Below, in pieces: positions 17,758 through 26,238 of a stretch of DNA of 64,000 nt (positions are counted from its first letter, which is position 1; each line of letters begins with the position of its first letter). Under the pieces are notes generated by a model. That model saw only the letters and a program-made list of their open reading frames with translations, was not told the origin of the DNA and made no database searches. Where the stretch lies: the NCBI RefSeq assembly GCF_000725805.1, contig NZ_JOFT01000017.1, positions 186,001-250,000 on the forward strand, written 5' to 3'. Both the position numbers and the translations under genes were made by a program. The stretch comes from Streptomyces xanthophaeus (GTDB taxonomy: Bacteria; Actinomycetota; Actinomycetes; Streptomycetales; Streptomycetaceae).

Positions 17758-19241
17758 CGTGTCCCCGCAGAGGTGAGTGAGCCCAGGGCCGCCTTGTCGA
17801 TCTTCCCGTGGGGAGTCAGCGGAAGCGTCTGGAGAACCTCGCACACTTCGGGAATTTTGTGCGGCTCAAGACGGTCCCGGAGTCCGGCCAGGATTTCCGG
17901 AACGTTTACTTCACCACTCACGAACAGGCGCGCGGGCCCGTCACCGACGGGCGAAAGCGCCGCCGCCTGGTCGACTCCGGAAATGTCCAGCGCCGCCTGT
18001 TCTATCTCCATGGTGCTGACGCGGAATCCCTTCCGCTTGTAGACGTCGTCGTCGCGGCCGAGGAAGTAGATGTAGCCGTCCTCGTCCATGCGGCACTGGT
18101 CCCCGGTGTACAGGGAGGTGCTGCCGTCCGGGCCGGGCCGGAAGCGGCGCGCGGTGAGCTCGGGCGCGTTCCAGTAGCCGGGCATCACGTGCGGACCCGA
18201 CACGACCAGTTCGCCGCCGGTGCCGGGCGGGAGCACCCTGCCCTGCTCGTCCACGACCGCGCAGGAGGTGCCCGGCAGCGGGCGCCCCACGGAGCCGGGC
18301 CGCGCGTCCACGCCCTCCGGCTCCAGGACCGACACCCGCTTGCACTCGGTCAGCCCGTACATGGGGGCGACCTGCAGCCCGGGGATCGCGGAGCGCAGCG
18401 AGGAGATGTGGGACTCGCCGAGGGCGGCGCCCGTGTTGGTCACGAGCCTGAGCTTCAGCCCGTGGCTGCCGGCGCGGGCGGTGAGGCGCACCAGGGTGGC
18501 GGCCAGGGCGGGGACCAGCGGGAAGACGGTGGCCCCGGTCTCCTCCAGCCTGCGCAGCAGGGCGGGTCCGGCCGAGGCGTCGCCGTCCAGGACCAGGTGC
18601 GCGCCCGCGGCCAGGGAGAGGAAGACCTGGTAGAGGCCGTAGTCGAAGGAGAGCGGGGTGCACGAGAAGACGGTGTCCTCGGCCGCGTAGCCGAGCACCT
18701 GGCCGATCGCACCGACCGCGAAGGCCATCTGCCGGTGCGGGGACATCACTGCCTTGGGCATGCCGGTGCTGCCCGAGGTGTAGATCAGGCAGGCGAGGTC
18801 GTCCTCGGAGCGGTCACCGGCCCCGGGAAGGACCGCGACGGGGTCCGGGCCGGCCTCCCACAGCTCCTCCTCCAGCACGAGGGTCCGTACGCCCGTGCCG
18901 GTGTGGGCTCCGGTCAGGTCGGGCGCGACGAGGGCCAGCGCCGGAGCGCAGTCCGCGGAGATGTGGTCGAGGTGGAAGGGGCGGACGCGGGGGTTGAGGA
19001 CCACCGCGACTGCGCCCGCGTAGGAACAGGCGAAGAGCGCGGCCACGGTGCCCGGCCCGTTGGGCGCGTGGATGACGACCCGGTCGCCCTTGGTCACTCC
19101 GAGACCCGAAAGGCGCCCGGCCAGGTTCACGGCCCGGTCGCGGAGTTCGGCGTAGGTCCAGGTCACGCCCCCGGCCGTGAGCGCGGGACGGGTCTCCTCG
19201 GTATTGCATTGTTCGTCGAGCAGATCATGTAGGAAACGCAA
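17754..19241 (-). CDS. AMP-dependent amino acid/acyl ligase loading the ACP
   Basis: A 495-residue adenylate-forming enzyme: LIYTSGSTGMPKAV (A3), MYGLTECKR (A5), LYTGDQCRMDEDGYIYFLGR (A7-A8) and LTPHGKIDKAAL (A10 Lys). The short length and SFDYGLYQVF segment recall exosortase-A-associated ligases (TIGR03098-like). It probably activates a dicarboxylic amino acid for the ACP two genes on; the substrate cannot be read reliably. The start is a TTG at 19241 preceded by gaggggt at good spacing; no in-frame ATG lies nearby. First gene of the ten-gene minus-strand operon. Confidence 0.88.
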   Translation of the reverse strand: MRFLHDLLDEQCNTEETRPALTAGGVTWTYAELRDRAVNLAGRLSGLGVTKGDRVVIHAPNGPGTVAALFACSYAGAVAVVLNPRVRPFHLDHISADCAPALALVAPDLTGAHTGTGVRTLVLEEELWEAGPDPVAVLPGAGDRSEDDLACLIYTSGSTGMPKAVMSPHRQMAFAVGAIGQVLGYAAEDTVFSCTPLSFDYGLYQVFLSLAAGAHLVLDGDASAGPALLRRLEETGATVFPLVPALAATLVRLTARAGSHGLKLRLVTNTGAALGESHISSLRSAIPGLQVAPMYGLTECKRVSVLEPEGVDARPGSVGRPLPGTSCAVVDEQGRVLPPGTGGELVVSGPHVMPGYWNAPELTARRFRPGPDGSTSLYTGDQCRMDEDGYIYFLGRDDDVYKRKGFRVSTMEIEQAALDISGVDQAAALSPVGDGPARLFVSGEVNVPEILAGLRDRLEPHKIPEVCEVLQTLPLTPHGKIDKAALGSLTSAGTR

Positions 19242-19726
19242 GACTTACCCCTCGTAAGCATGACGGACGCTCCAGCCTCTCAAAGAGGGCAGGGCGTGTC
19301 TCAGCGGGAGCCGCCGGAATGTGTTGCAGGTTCGTGAAAATCGCGGTGGTACCGGAGACGTCACGGCCCGGAGCGCAAAAGAGGACGACGACGGCCGCGC
19401 TGCCGTCGCCGAATGCATGCTGCATCCGCGTTCACTTGCCATGGCCCCCGCCACTCTCCCCCGCCCACGCACCGGAATTCCAGATTTCGCTTTCTGGGAA
19501 CCGATGGAATGCGGAGTTGCCATCCAATGGCCTGCGGCGCACAGAAGATCATTTGCGGTATCGGATCGCAACCCCTTATCCGAATACCGAGACGAGAAGG
19601 TGAGGTCTCATCGGGGCCATTTCCGAGTATGTTCGCCCCGAACCGGCCATAGCCCGCCGATCCCGCACAGACCTGCGATCGCACGAGGTGGAGTACGCGG
19701 GCGGGGTCCCGGAGGGCGGCGGGAAG
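19242..19726 (-). promoter_or_regulatory. Leader/promoter region of the aminoacyl-ACP operon
   Basis: About 485 bases between the glucanase terminator and the ligase start. It is less GC-rich than its surroundings between 19480 and 19640. It should contain the operon promoter, but I could not pick -35/-10 hexamers with confidence. A 66-codon minus-strand ORF (19225-19425, starting MQHAFGDGSAAVVVLFCAPG) overlaps the ligase start; its first 55 codons are only moderately GC3-biased, so it may be a leader ORF, a remnant or chance. No regulator gene lies beside the operon. Confidence 0.45.
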
Positions 19727-19772
19727 CACGGTGCCGGGCCGCTCGCGTCGGACGGAGCGGCCCGGCACCGTG
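19727..19772 (-). terminator. Terminator of GH16 glucanase gene
   Basis: Perfect 18-bp inverted repeat (19727-19744 with 19755-19772) with a 10-base loop, 57 bases beyond the glucanase stop on the minus strand. It insulates the downstream operon. Confidence 0.9.
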
Positions 19773-19828
19773 GCGGGGCTGGGCGGGGTGGGGAGGGGTG
19801 GGGAGGGGTGGTCGGCGGGCCCGGGCCG

Positions 19829-21121
19829 TCAGCCCGTGCGCGTCCACTTCTGGTTCGCGGCGCCGGTGCAGGTCCATATCTGCAGCCGGGTGCCGTTCGC
19901 CTGGTTGCCGCCCGCCACGTCCAGGCACTTGTTCGCCTGGGGGTTGACCACGTCCCGCGCCGCCGGGAAGGCCCACTGCTGGGCGGGGGTCCCGTTGCAG
20001 TCCCAGAGTTGTACCGCGGTGCCGTCGGCCGTACCTCCCGATGCGACGTCCAGGCACTTGCCGAGCGCGCGGACCGTGCCGTCGCCTCCGACGCTCCACT
20101 GCTGGGCAGCGGTGCCGTTGCAGTCGTAGAGCTGTACGGGAGTCCCGTTGGCGGTGCCGGCCGCCGCGACGTCCACGCACTTGCCGCCGAGCCCGGTGAT
20201 GGCCCCGGCTCCCGGCTGGCCGCCGCCGGAGGTGACCCGGACGTAGTCGACCAGGAGTTGCTGGGGGAAGGCCGTGCTGCCGTCGGGGTCGCCGGGCCAG
20301 TAGCCGCCGACCGCGAGGTTGAGGATCACGAAGAACGGCTTGTCGAAGACCCATTGGCGGCCGCCGAGGTCGGCGGGGGTGCGCCGCTGGTACACCGTGC
20401 CGTCGACCGACCAGGTGATCGCGTTCGGGCTCCAGTCGACGGCGAAGGTGTGGAAGGCGTCGGCGAAGGCCTGCCCGCCGGGCAGGGTGTACCCGGCGCC
20501 GATGCCGCCTGACCCGGAGTAGCCGGGCCCGTGGAGGGTGCCGTGGACGGTGGACGGCTCGAAGCCGACGTTCTCCATGACGTCGATCTCGCCGGAGGCC
20601 GGCCAGCCGACCTGGCCTATGTCATCGCCCAGCATCCAGAACGCGGGCCACATGCCCTGCCCGCGCGGGACCTTCATCCGGGCCTCGACGCGCCCGTAGG
20701 TGGTGGTGAAGCGTCCGGCGGTGTTGAGCCGTGCGGAGGTGTACTCGCACCGTCCGTACCAGCACTGGTAGTTGCCCGGGTTCTCGCGGCGGGCGGTGAC
20801 CACCAGGTGGCCCTGGCCGTCGAGGGCGGCGTTGCGGTTGCCCGCCGTGTAGTACTGCCGCTCGTGGTTGTTGACGTTGTCGCCCGTCTCGGTCTGCCAC
20901 TTCGCTCCGTCGACGGCGGCGCCCGCGGGCCCGTCGAACTCGTCGGAGAAGGTGACCGCCGCCGCTGCGGCGGCCGGAGCGGGAGCGGGTGCGGGCGCGG
21001 CGGGTACGGGGCCGCCCTGGGCCGTTCCCGTGGACAGGGCCGCGAGGGCGAGGACCGAGGCGAGGGACAGCAGCAACCGCCGGGATAAGCGCGGGGAGCG
21101 GGGGGAGCGGGGGGAGTCCAT
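19829..21121 (-). CDS. Secreted GH16 endo-beta-glucanase with ricin-type CBM13
   Basis: A 430-residue secreted hydrolase. A signal peptide (about residues 1-37) and an Ala-Pro linker precede a GH16 domain beginning VTFSDEFDG. The catalytic motif is GEIDVMENVG with both Glu residues and the central Asp. After a Gly-rich linker near residue 300, a C-terminal beta-trefoil shows three repeats with GKCVDVA, GKCLDVA and NKCLDVA and the matching QQW/QKW motifs. It is probably a laminarinase (endo-1,3-beta-glucanase) attacking fungal or plant glucan; exact linkage specificity is not certain from sequence. Confidence 0.93.
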   Translation of the reverse strand: MDSPRSPRSPRLSRRLLLSLASVLALAALSTGTAQGGPVPAAPAPAPAPAAAAAAVTFSDEFDGPAGAAVDGAKWQTETGDNVNNHERQYYTAGNRNAALDGQGHLVVTARRENPGNYQCWYGRCEYTSARLNTAGRFTTTYGRVEARMKVPRGQGMWPAFWMLGDDIGQVGWPASGEIDVMENVGFEPSTVHGTLHGPGYSGSGGIGAGYTLPGGQAFADAFHTFAVDWSPNAITWSVDGTVYQRRTPADLGGRQWVFDKPFFVILNLAVGGYWPGDPDGSTAFPQQLLVDYVRVTSGGGQPGAGAITGLGGKCVDVAAAGTANGTPVQLYDCNGTAAQQWSVGGDGTVRALGKCLDVASGGTADGTAVQLWDCNGTPAQQWAFPAARDVVNPQANKCLDVAGGNQANGTRLQIWTCTGAANQKWTRTG

Positions 21122-21527
21122 GACTCTCCCTTCCGTGAGCGTGGGGGGAGACGCTTAGTTCAGTACGTGATTTAAGAAGTGAACAAATTCCCCGTCAAGG
21201 GGTTGGTGTGGACCAAAGCTCCGAACGCGGGCCACGGCCGGCCGGCACCTGACGGGAATCGGCCGATTCCGCAAGACGCTCCGGGCCGCCGCACGACCGG
21301 CTCCCGCACGCCCGCCGTCCTGACCTCCGGCGGGTTCCGCAGCACAGCGCGCCGGGCGCGCCCATGCCCGCGGGCCAGCGGCGCCAACGGTTTTCGGACA
21401 GGACGCGCGACGCCAACTGAACGAGTCCGTCCGCATCATGACCTGTTGTCAAGACCTGTGCATTGAACCGATAAGATCCCGGGCTGTTGTCCAATGATCT
21501 TTCGCTTTCGATCGTTTGAGGATTCTG
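21122..21527. promoter_or_regulatory. Divergent promoter region with 16-bp palindrome
   Basis: Region of 406 bases between the divergent glucanase and conservon genes. A perfect 16-bp palindrome GGAATCGGCCGATTCC lies at 21255-21270, a plausible operator. AT-rich stretches near 21160-21190 (toward glucanase) and 21470-21525 (toward cvnA) are likely core promoters. No gene is credible here. Confidence 0.55.
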
Positions 21528-23150
21528 ATGGTTCGAGAGGGATCGTCGCCCGGTAGTCCAGGGCCCGCCTCACCCGTCGCATGGGCGCTGCCCGCCGTGC
21601 TGACCGCCGCGGCCGCCGCGGTCGCCGTCTCGGTGGTCTCCGCGCCCGCACGCACTCCCGTCGCCTGGATCGGCGCCGCGGCCTTCGTCGCCGTCGCGCT
21701 GGCCTGTGCCGAGGCCGCCCGGCGCGGCAAGGCCGTGGTGGCGCTGCGGGCCACGGTGGCCGCGCAGGAGGCGGCCCTGTCACGCCAGCAGGACGCAACC
21801 GTGCGGCTGGCCGAGACCCTGCTGCCGGACGTCGTGGCGCGGCTGCGCAAGGGCGAGTTCCCCGAGGACGTGCTCTCCTCGCTGGAGGACCCCGACGCCT
21901 ACCGGTCCGGCCTCACCCCCGCGTTCATGGCCGCCCACCAGGCGGTGCTGCGCTCGGTGCTCGACGCCGTGGTCGCGGAGGAGGACCTGCGCGACTCGGC
22001 GCAGCGCGCCTTCGTGAACATCGCCCGCCGCGTCCAGGCCATCGTGCACCAGCAGGCCACGGAACTGCGGGAGATGGAGGACCGGCACGGTCAGACCCCG
22101 GCCGTCTTCGGCGACCTGCTCCGGCTCGACCACGGCACCGCGCTCATCGGCCGTCTCGCCGACTCCATCGCCGTCCTCGGCGGTGCGCGGCCCGGCCGCC
22201 AGTGGAGCAAGGCCGTACCCCTGTACAGCGTGCTGCGCGGTGCGATGTCCCGGATCATCGACTACCAGCGCGTGGAGCTCCACTCGGTGTCCCAGGTCGC
22301 GGTCGTCGGCCCGGCCGTCGAACCGCTCATCCACGCGCTCGCCGAACTGCTCGACAACGCCACCCGCTACTCCCCGCCGCAGACCAAGGTCCACCTGACC
22401 GCCGTCGACGTGAACTCGGGCATCGCGGTGGAGATCGAGGACGGCGGCCTGAGCATGAGCGAGGAGGCCCGCAGCCGGGCCGAGCGCATGCTGCGCCAGG
22501 CCCAGCAGGGCATCGACCTCACCGACCTGGGCGAGACCCCTCGCCTGGGCCTGGCCGTGGTCGGCCGCCTCGCGCAGGCCTACGACTTCCAGGTCTCGCT
22601 GCGCTCTTCGGCGTACGGCGGCGTGCGCGCCGTCCTCGTCATCCCGCAGGACCTGATCACCACCGTCTCCGCCGCGACCGGCGTGGCCCACGGCATCGGC
22701 ACCTCGTCGGGGCCGCGGACCGCCCTGACGCCGGCGACCGGCCCCGGCAGGGAACCGGCCGTACGGCAGAGCGCGGCGCAGCCCGCGCCCCGGGCCGCGG
22801 ACCCGCGGGTGGCGCGCCCGGCCACCGGGCCGCGCCCCGTGGCGGCGGAGCACGCCCATGCGGGCGAGGAACTGCCCGCCGTGGTCGAACGGACCACCAA
22901 CGGACTGCCCCAGCGGCGCCGCAAGACCCGCGCCACGGCGCCGGTCCAGACCGCGGCCCCCGACCAGGCCGGCAGCTGGGCCCCGGAGCGGGCCGAAGCC
23001 GAGCCCGAGCCGCAGGTGCAGCCGGGCATGTGGCTGGCCGCCTTCCAGAGCGGCCTCGCCGAGGACAGCCAGACCGGTCCCGGGCGGACCGGAGCAAGCC
23101 AGAACAGTGACGCCTCGCCGGACTCGGCGAGCAAGGGGGAACAGCCATGA
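21528..23150 (+). CDS. cvnA: Conservon sensor-kinase-like ATPase CvnA
   Basis: About 540 residues. Two hydrophobic helices lie near the N-terminus (residues 20-60), a helical dimerisation-like region follows with LLRLDHGTALIGR near residue 200, then an HATPase domain with N-box LAELLDNATRYSPP and G-box LGLAVVGRLAQAY. From about residue 390 it is a disordered Ala/Pro-rich tail. This is the membrane histidine-kinase-like member of Streptomyces conservons. ATG 21528 follows ttgagg at good spacing; the frame also offers TTG 21516. Its stop overlaps cvnB (ATGA). Confidence 0.92.
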   Translation: MVREGSSPGSPGPASPVAWALPAVLTAAAAAVAVSVVSAPARTPVAWIGAAAFVAVALACAEAARRGKAVVALRATVAAQEAALSRQQDATVRLAETLLPDVVARLRKGEFPEDVLSSLEDPDAYRSGLTPAFMAAHQAVLRSVLDAVVAEEDLRDSAQRAFVNIARRVQAIVHQQATELREMEDRHGQTPAVFGDLLRLDHGTALIGRLADSIAVLGGARPGRQWSKAVPLYSVLRGAMSRIIDYQRVELHSVSQVAVVGPAVEPLIHALAELLDNATRYSPPQTKVHLTAVDVNSGIAVEIEDGGLSMSEEARSRAERMLRQAQQGIDLTDLGETPRLGLAVVGRLAQAYDFQVSLRSSAYGGVRAVLVIPQDLITTVSAATGVAHGIGTSSGPRTALTPATGPGREPAVRQSAAQPAPRAADPRVARPATGPRPVAAEHAHAGEELPAVVERTTNGLPQRRRKTRATAPVQTAAPDQAGSWAPERAEAEPEPQVQPGMWLAAFQSGLAEDSQTGPGRTGASQNSDASPDSASKGEQP

Positions 23151-23554
23151 GTCAGCTGCAGACCAATATGGACTGGATGCTCAAGGACCTGGCCGAGAGC
23201 GTTCCGCAGACCCGCCACGTGATCGTGCTCTCCGCCGACGGCCTGCGCATGGCCCAGTACGGTGCGGAGACCGACACGGCCGACCGGCTCGCCGCGGCCT
23301 GCGCCGGACTGCAGAGCCTGGCGGGCGCGGTCGCCTCCGAACTCCCCAACAGCAACGGCCGGATGCGGCTCGTCGTGATCGAGATGGACGGCGGGTTCTT
23401 CTATCTGATGGCGGCCGGCGCCGGTGCCTACCTCGCGGTGCTGGCCAACGAAGGCGTGGACGCCGGACTGATGGGGCAGCGCATGCGGGACCTGGTGGCG
23501 CGGATCGGAGAGCACTTGAGCAGCCCGCCGCGCCGCGACGGACAGACCGCGTGA
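23147..23554 (+). CDS. cvnB: Conservon roadblock/LC7 protein CvnB
   Basis: A 135-residue roadblock/LC7-domain protein: LDWMLKDL-type start (MDWMLKDLAESVPQTRHVIV), then LSADGLRMAQYG and an FFYLMAAGAGAYLAVLANEG core. In conservons this protein is thought to act with CvnD in a way that recalls GTPase-activating roadblock proteins. It is coupled to cvnA and cvnC by 4-base overlaps, with aaggggga upstream of its ATG. Confidence 0.95.
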   Translation: MSQLQTNMDWMLKDLAESVPQTRHVIVLSADGLRMAQYGAETDTADRLAAACAGLQSLAGAVASELPNSNGRMRLVVIEMDGGFFYLMAAGAGAYLAVLANEGVDAGLMGQRMRDLVARIGEHLSSPPRRDGQTA

Positions 23555-23910
23555 GTGACCCGGGCCCGCACTGGGAGGACGGCACTCCCGAGCGGCTCTA
23601 CGTCATCACGAACGGCCGCAGCGGACCGTTAACGACCAGCACCCTCGACCTGGTGACACTGATCATCGCCAGGTCGGGGCCCAGGCCAGGGATGCAGCCG
23701 GAGCACGCGGCGATCATGCGCATGTGCCAGTCGCCGCTCTCGGTGGCGGAAGTCTCCGCGTACCTCGCCCTGCCGGTGAGCGTGGTCACCGTACTCATCG
23801 GTGACCTGCTCGCCGCCGACCACGTGCTCTCCCGCGCACCGGTCGCCCTCGCCCAACTCCCGGACCTGGCATTGATTGAGGCAGTGATCGATGGACTTCG
23901 AAAGCTCTGA
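23551..23910 (+). CDS. cvnC: Conservon DUF742 protein CvnC
   Basis: A 119-residue DUF742 protein with a winged-helix-like fold: ERLYVITNGRSGP near the start, a middle PEHAAIMRMCQSPLSVAEVS helix pair and VVTVLIGDLLAADHVL. The GTG start at 23551 overlaps the cvnB stop (GTGA). An in-frame extension to 22858 exists but is the shadow of cvnA and cvnB. Its 3' end overlaps cvnD by 20 bases. Confidence 0.92.
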   Translation: MSDPGPHWEDGTPERLYVITNGRSGPLTTSTLDLVTLIIARSGPRPGMQPEHAAIMRMCQSPLSVAEVSAYLALPVSVVTVLIGDLLAADHVLSRAPVALAQLPDLALIEAVIDGLRKL

Positions 23911-24511
23911 CCCTCCCGCGGGGCCGCGGCGTGAGGACGCGTTGCCCGCCACGGCCGCCGCTGCGGTCAAGGTGGTGATCGTGGGCGGTTTCGGGGTCGG
24001 CAAGACGACCCTGGTCGGCTCGGTGAGCGAGATCCGCCCGCTGACCACGGAAGAGACGATGACCCAGGCCGGGGTCGGCGTCGACGACACGGCGGGCGTG
24101 GAGCGCAAGAGCTCCACCACCGTGGCCATGGACTTCGGCCGGATCAGCATCAACGAGGAGTTGGTGCTGTACCTCTTCGGCACACCGGGCCAGCAGCGCT
24201 TCTGGTTCCTGTGGCACGGCCTGTTCGAGGGCGCGCTGGGGGCCGTGGTGCTGGTCGACACCCGTCGGCTGGAGGTCAGCTTCGACGTGATCGGCCGGCT
24301 GGAGGAGCGCGGGGTGCCCTTCGTGGTCGCCGTCAACTCCTTCCCCGAGGCGCCCGATCACCCGGTGGAGGAGCTGCGGGCCGCCCTGGACCTGCCGGAC
24401 TCCGTACCGCTGGTGCTGTGCGACGCCCGGCGCCGCGACTCCAGCCGGGACGTCCTGATGACCCTGATGCGCTACCTGCACTCCCTCGCGGTGACCCCGG
24501 AGGCCTCGTGA
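23891..24511 (+). CDS. cvnD: Conservon Ras-like GTPase CvnD
   Basis: A 206-residue small GTPase of the conservon type. P-loop GGFGVGKT is at residues 32-39; the switch II-like G3 region is TPGQQRFWFLW; the base-recognition segment lies in VAVNSFPEA (Asn but not the classical NKxD). It completes the four-gene cvnABCD set that assembles at the membrane in Streptomyces and affects development and metabolism. No P450 gene follows, unlike some conservons. It ends 73 bases before a convergent reductase gene. Confidence 0.95.
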   Translation: MDFESSDPPAGPRREDALPATAAAAVKVVIVGGFGVGKTTLVGSVSEIRPLTTEETMTQAGVGVDDTAGVERKSSTTVAMDFGRISINEELVLYLFGTPGQQRFWFLWHGLFEGALGAVVLVDTRRLEVSFDVIGRLEERGVPFVVAVNSFPEAPDHPVEELRAALDLPDSVPLVLCDARRRDSSRDVLMTLMRYLHSLAVTPEAS

Positions 24512-24584
24512 CCGCCCCGTCCGCCGGTCCCCGGGGCGCCGCACCGGCGAAGTGAGCACGCGTGCGGGCGGAGCCGGCCCGACG

Positions 24585-25568
24585 TCAGTTCGGCTCCTCC
24601 CGTACGCGGATGACGAGCTTGCCCGCGGCGTTGCCGTCCATCAGGTCCCGTACGGCCGCCGGGACTCCGTCCAGCGGGTAGCTCCGGCCGACGGCCGGGG
24701 TCACCGAGCCCGCCTCGATGAGCTCCGTGAGCTGGTCGAGTTCCTCGCGCCGTGCCACGGCGAGGAGTCCCCGGAGCCGGTGGCCGACGAACGGTGACAG
24801 CAGCAGGGCGCGCAACTGGCGGTCGTTGCCGCCGATCCACGGGCCGCCGCCCTCGCCGCCGACGATGACCAGGGTGCCGCGCGGGGTGAGGGCGCGGCGC
24901 AGGGCGGTGAGGGAACGGTTGCCCGCGATGTCGAGGACGAGGTCGTAGCGGCGGCTTCCGTCCGTGGGGTCCACGCGCGTGTAGTCGATGACCTCGTCGG
25001 CGCCCAGGGAGCGGACCAGCTCCGCCTTGGAGCCGCGGCACACCCCGGTGACGCGGGCCCCGAAGGCCTTGGCCAGCTGGACGGCGTAGCTGCCGACGCC
25101 GCCCGAGGCCCCGATCACCAGGACGCTCTGCCCGGCGGTGACTCCCCCGGTGTCCCGCAGGGCCTTCAGGGCCGTGCAGGCGGACACCGGGACGGCTGCC
25201 GCCTGCTCGAAGTCCAGGTTCCGCGGCTTCGGGGCGAGCTGGTCCTCCTTGGCGCAGGCGTATTCGGCGAACGATCCGCTGCCCGTCCCGTACACCTCGT
25301 CCCCCACCCGGAAGCGGCCGGCCTGCGGCCCGACGGCCACCACCCGCCCCGCCAGGTCCAGGCCGCGCACCCGGGTCCTGGGTGCGCGCAGGCCGAAGCC
25401 CGCGCGGACCAGGTACGGCCGCCCCTCCAGGAGGTGCCATACCCCGCGGTCGACGCCGGCCGCGTGGACCCGTACGAGCACCTCGCCCTTCCCGGGGAGC
25501 GGCTGCTCCACCTCGGCCGGTCTCATGACCTCGGGCGGGCCGTACACGTCGTGGACGACTGCTTTCAT
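24585..25568 (-). CDS. MDR-family NAD(P)-dependent oxidoreductase
   Basis: A 327-residue medium-chain dehydrogenase/reductase. The N-terminal GroES-like part has VLVRVHAAGVDRGVWHLL, the Rossmann motif is VLVIGASGGVGSYAVQLA (about residues 145-162), and the C-terminus ends with DLMDGNAAGKLVIRV. The zinc ligands of true alcohol dehydrogenases are absent, so it belongs with quinone-oxidoreductase-like enzymes. Its ATG overlaps the HTH gene stop by 4 bases, making it the last gene of a three-gene minus-strand operon. Substrate unknown. Confidence 0.9.
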   Translation of the reverse strand: MKAVVHDVYGPPEVMRPAEVEQPLPGKGEVLVRVHAAGVDRGVWHLLEGRPYLVRAGFGLRAPRTRVRGLDLAGRVVAVGPQAGRFRVGDEVYGTGSGSFAEYACAKEDQLAPKPRNLDFEQAAAVPVSACTALKALRDTGGVTAGQSVLVIGASGGVGSYAVQLAKAFGARVTGVCRGSKAELVRSLGADEVIDYTRVDPTDGSRRYDLVLDIAGNRSLTALRRALTPRGTLVIVGGEGGGPWIGGNDRQLRALLLSPFVGHRLRGLLAVARREELDQLTELIEAGSVTPAVGRSYPLDGVPAAVRDLMDGNAAGKLVIRVREEPN

Positions 25569-25795
25569 GGTGCGTCTCCCTCTGTCTCGGGGTACTGGAA
25601 CACCTGGTCGAGCGGGACGGCGAACACCCGGGCGATCTGGAAGGCCATCTCCAGGGTGGGCGAGTAACGGCCCTGCTCGATGGCGATGACGGTCTGACGG
25701 CTGACGCCGATCCGGCGGGCGAGCTCGGCCTGGGTCATCTCCTCGTGGGCGAAGCGCAGGGTCCGGATCGTGTTGGTGACCCGCGTCGACCTCAC
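25565..25795 (-). CDS. Small XRE-family transcriptional regulator
   Basis: A 76-residue HTH protein that is almost only DNA-binding domain: MTQAELARRIGVSRQTVIAI gives helices 2 and 3, followed by EQGRYSPTLEMAFQIARVF. Such stand-alone HTH proteins are often encoded with a small membrane partner in actinobacteria, as here. The GTG start at 25795 overlaps the membrane-protein stop; its own stop overlaps the reductase ATG. It is a good candidate to bind the TGACAC repeats upstream of the operon. Confidence 0.9.
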   Translation of the reverse strand: MRSTRVTNTIRTLRFAHEEMTQAELARRIGVSRQTVIAIEQGRYSPTLEMAFQIARVFAVPLDQVFQYPETEGDAP

Positions 25796-26220
25796 CACGG
25801 GTGGAACCCGAAGCGGTAGGCGACGATCTTCGCGACCGAGGACAGGACCGCGGACAGGACGAAGGCCAGGTAGATCGCGTTGGCGATCCAGAACGGTGCG
25901 GCCCCGGCCATGGCCAGGACCAGCCCGGACACTGCTCCGACCACCACGAACGACTGCCCGACGTACTCGCCGAACCGGTGGATCTCCCGGTCGCGCTGGT
26001 CCTTGGTGTTCTCGCAGTCGGGCGAGAAGGCCGTCACGAGCACGTGCAGCAGGATCGACGCCGCGATCGCCCCGCCGACGGTCCACAGCAGTGCGGCCCG
26101 GTACGGCGTCTCGGCCAGGGCCGTGCCCGCGGACGGCCCGAGGACCACGCCCAGGTAGACGAGGTACGCGACGACCGTGACCACGAGCATGGTCCAGGCC
26201 CGTCTCTCTTCTGCGGCCAT
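25792..26220 (-). CDS. Four-helix membrane protein, partner of HTH regulator
   Basis: A 142-residue integral membrane protein with four hydrophobic segments (about residues 10-30, 45-65, 90-108 and 112-132) and a polar loop SPDCENTKDQRDREIHRFGE between helices 2 and 3. Small membrane proteins of this architecture commonly precede an XRE regulator; function is unknown. ATG 26220 was chosen for the ggggcggga upstream; GTG 26232 is also in frame. It is the first gene of the operon with the HTH and MDR genes. Confidence 0.8.
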   Translation of the reverse strand: MAAEERRAWTMLVVTVVAYLVYLGVVLGPSAGTALAETPYRAALLWTVGGAIAASILLHVLVTAFSPDCENTKDQRDREIHRFGEYVGQSFVVVGAVSGLVLAMAGAAPFWIANAIYLAFVLSAVLSSVAKIVAYRFGFHPW

Positions 26221-26238
26221 TCCCGCCCCCACTCTCCA

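Noticed and set aside
14680..18042. Plus-strand open frame of 1120 codons across the biosynthetic operon
   Set aside because: Composition is that of an antisense shadow (Gly, Gln, His, Arg-rich), and it crosses six overlapping minus-strand genes with recognisable motifs.
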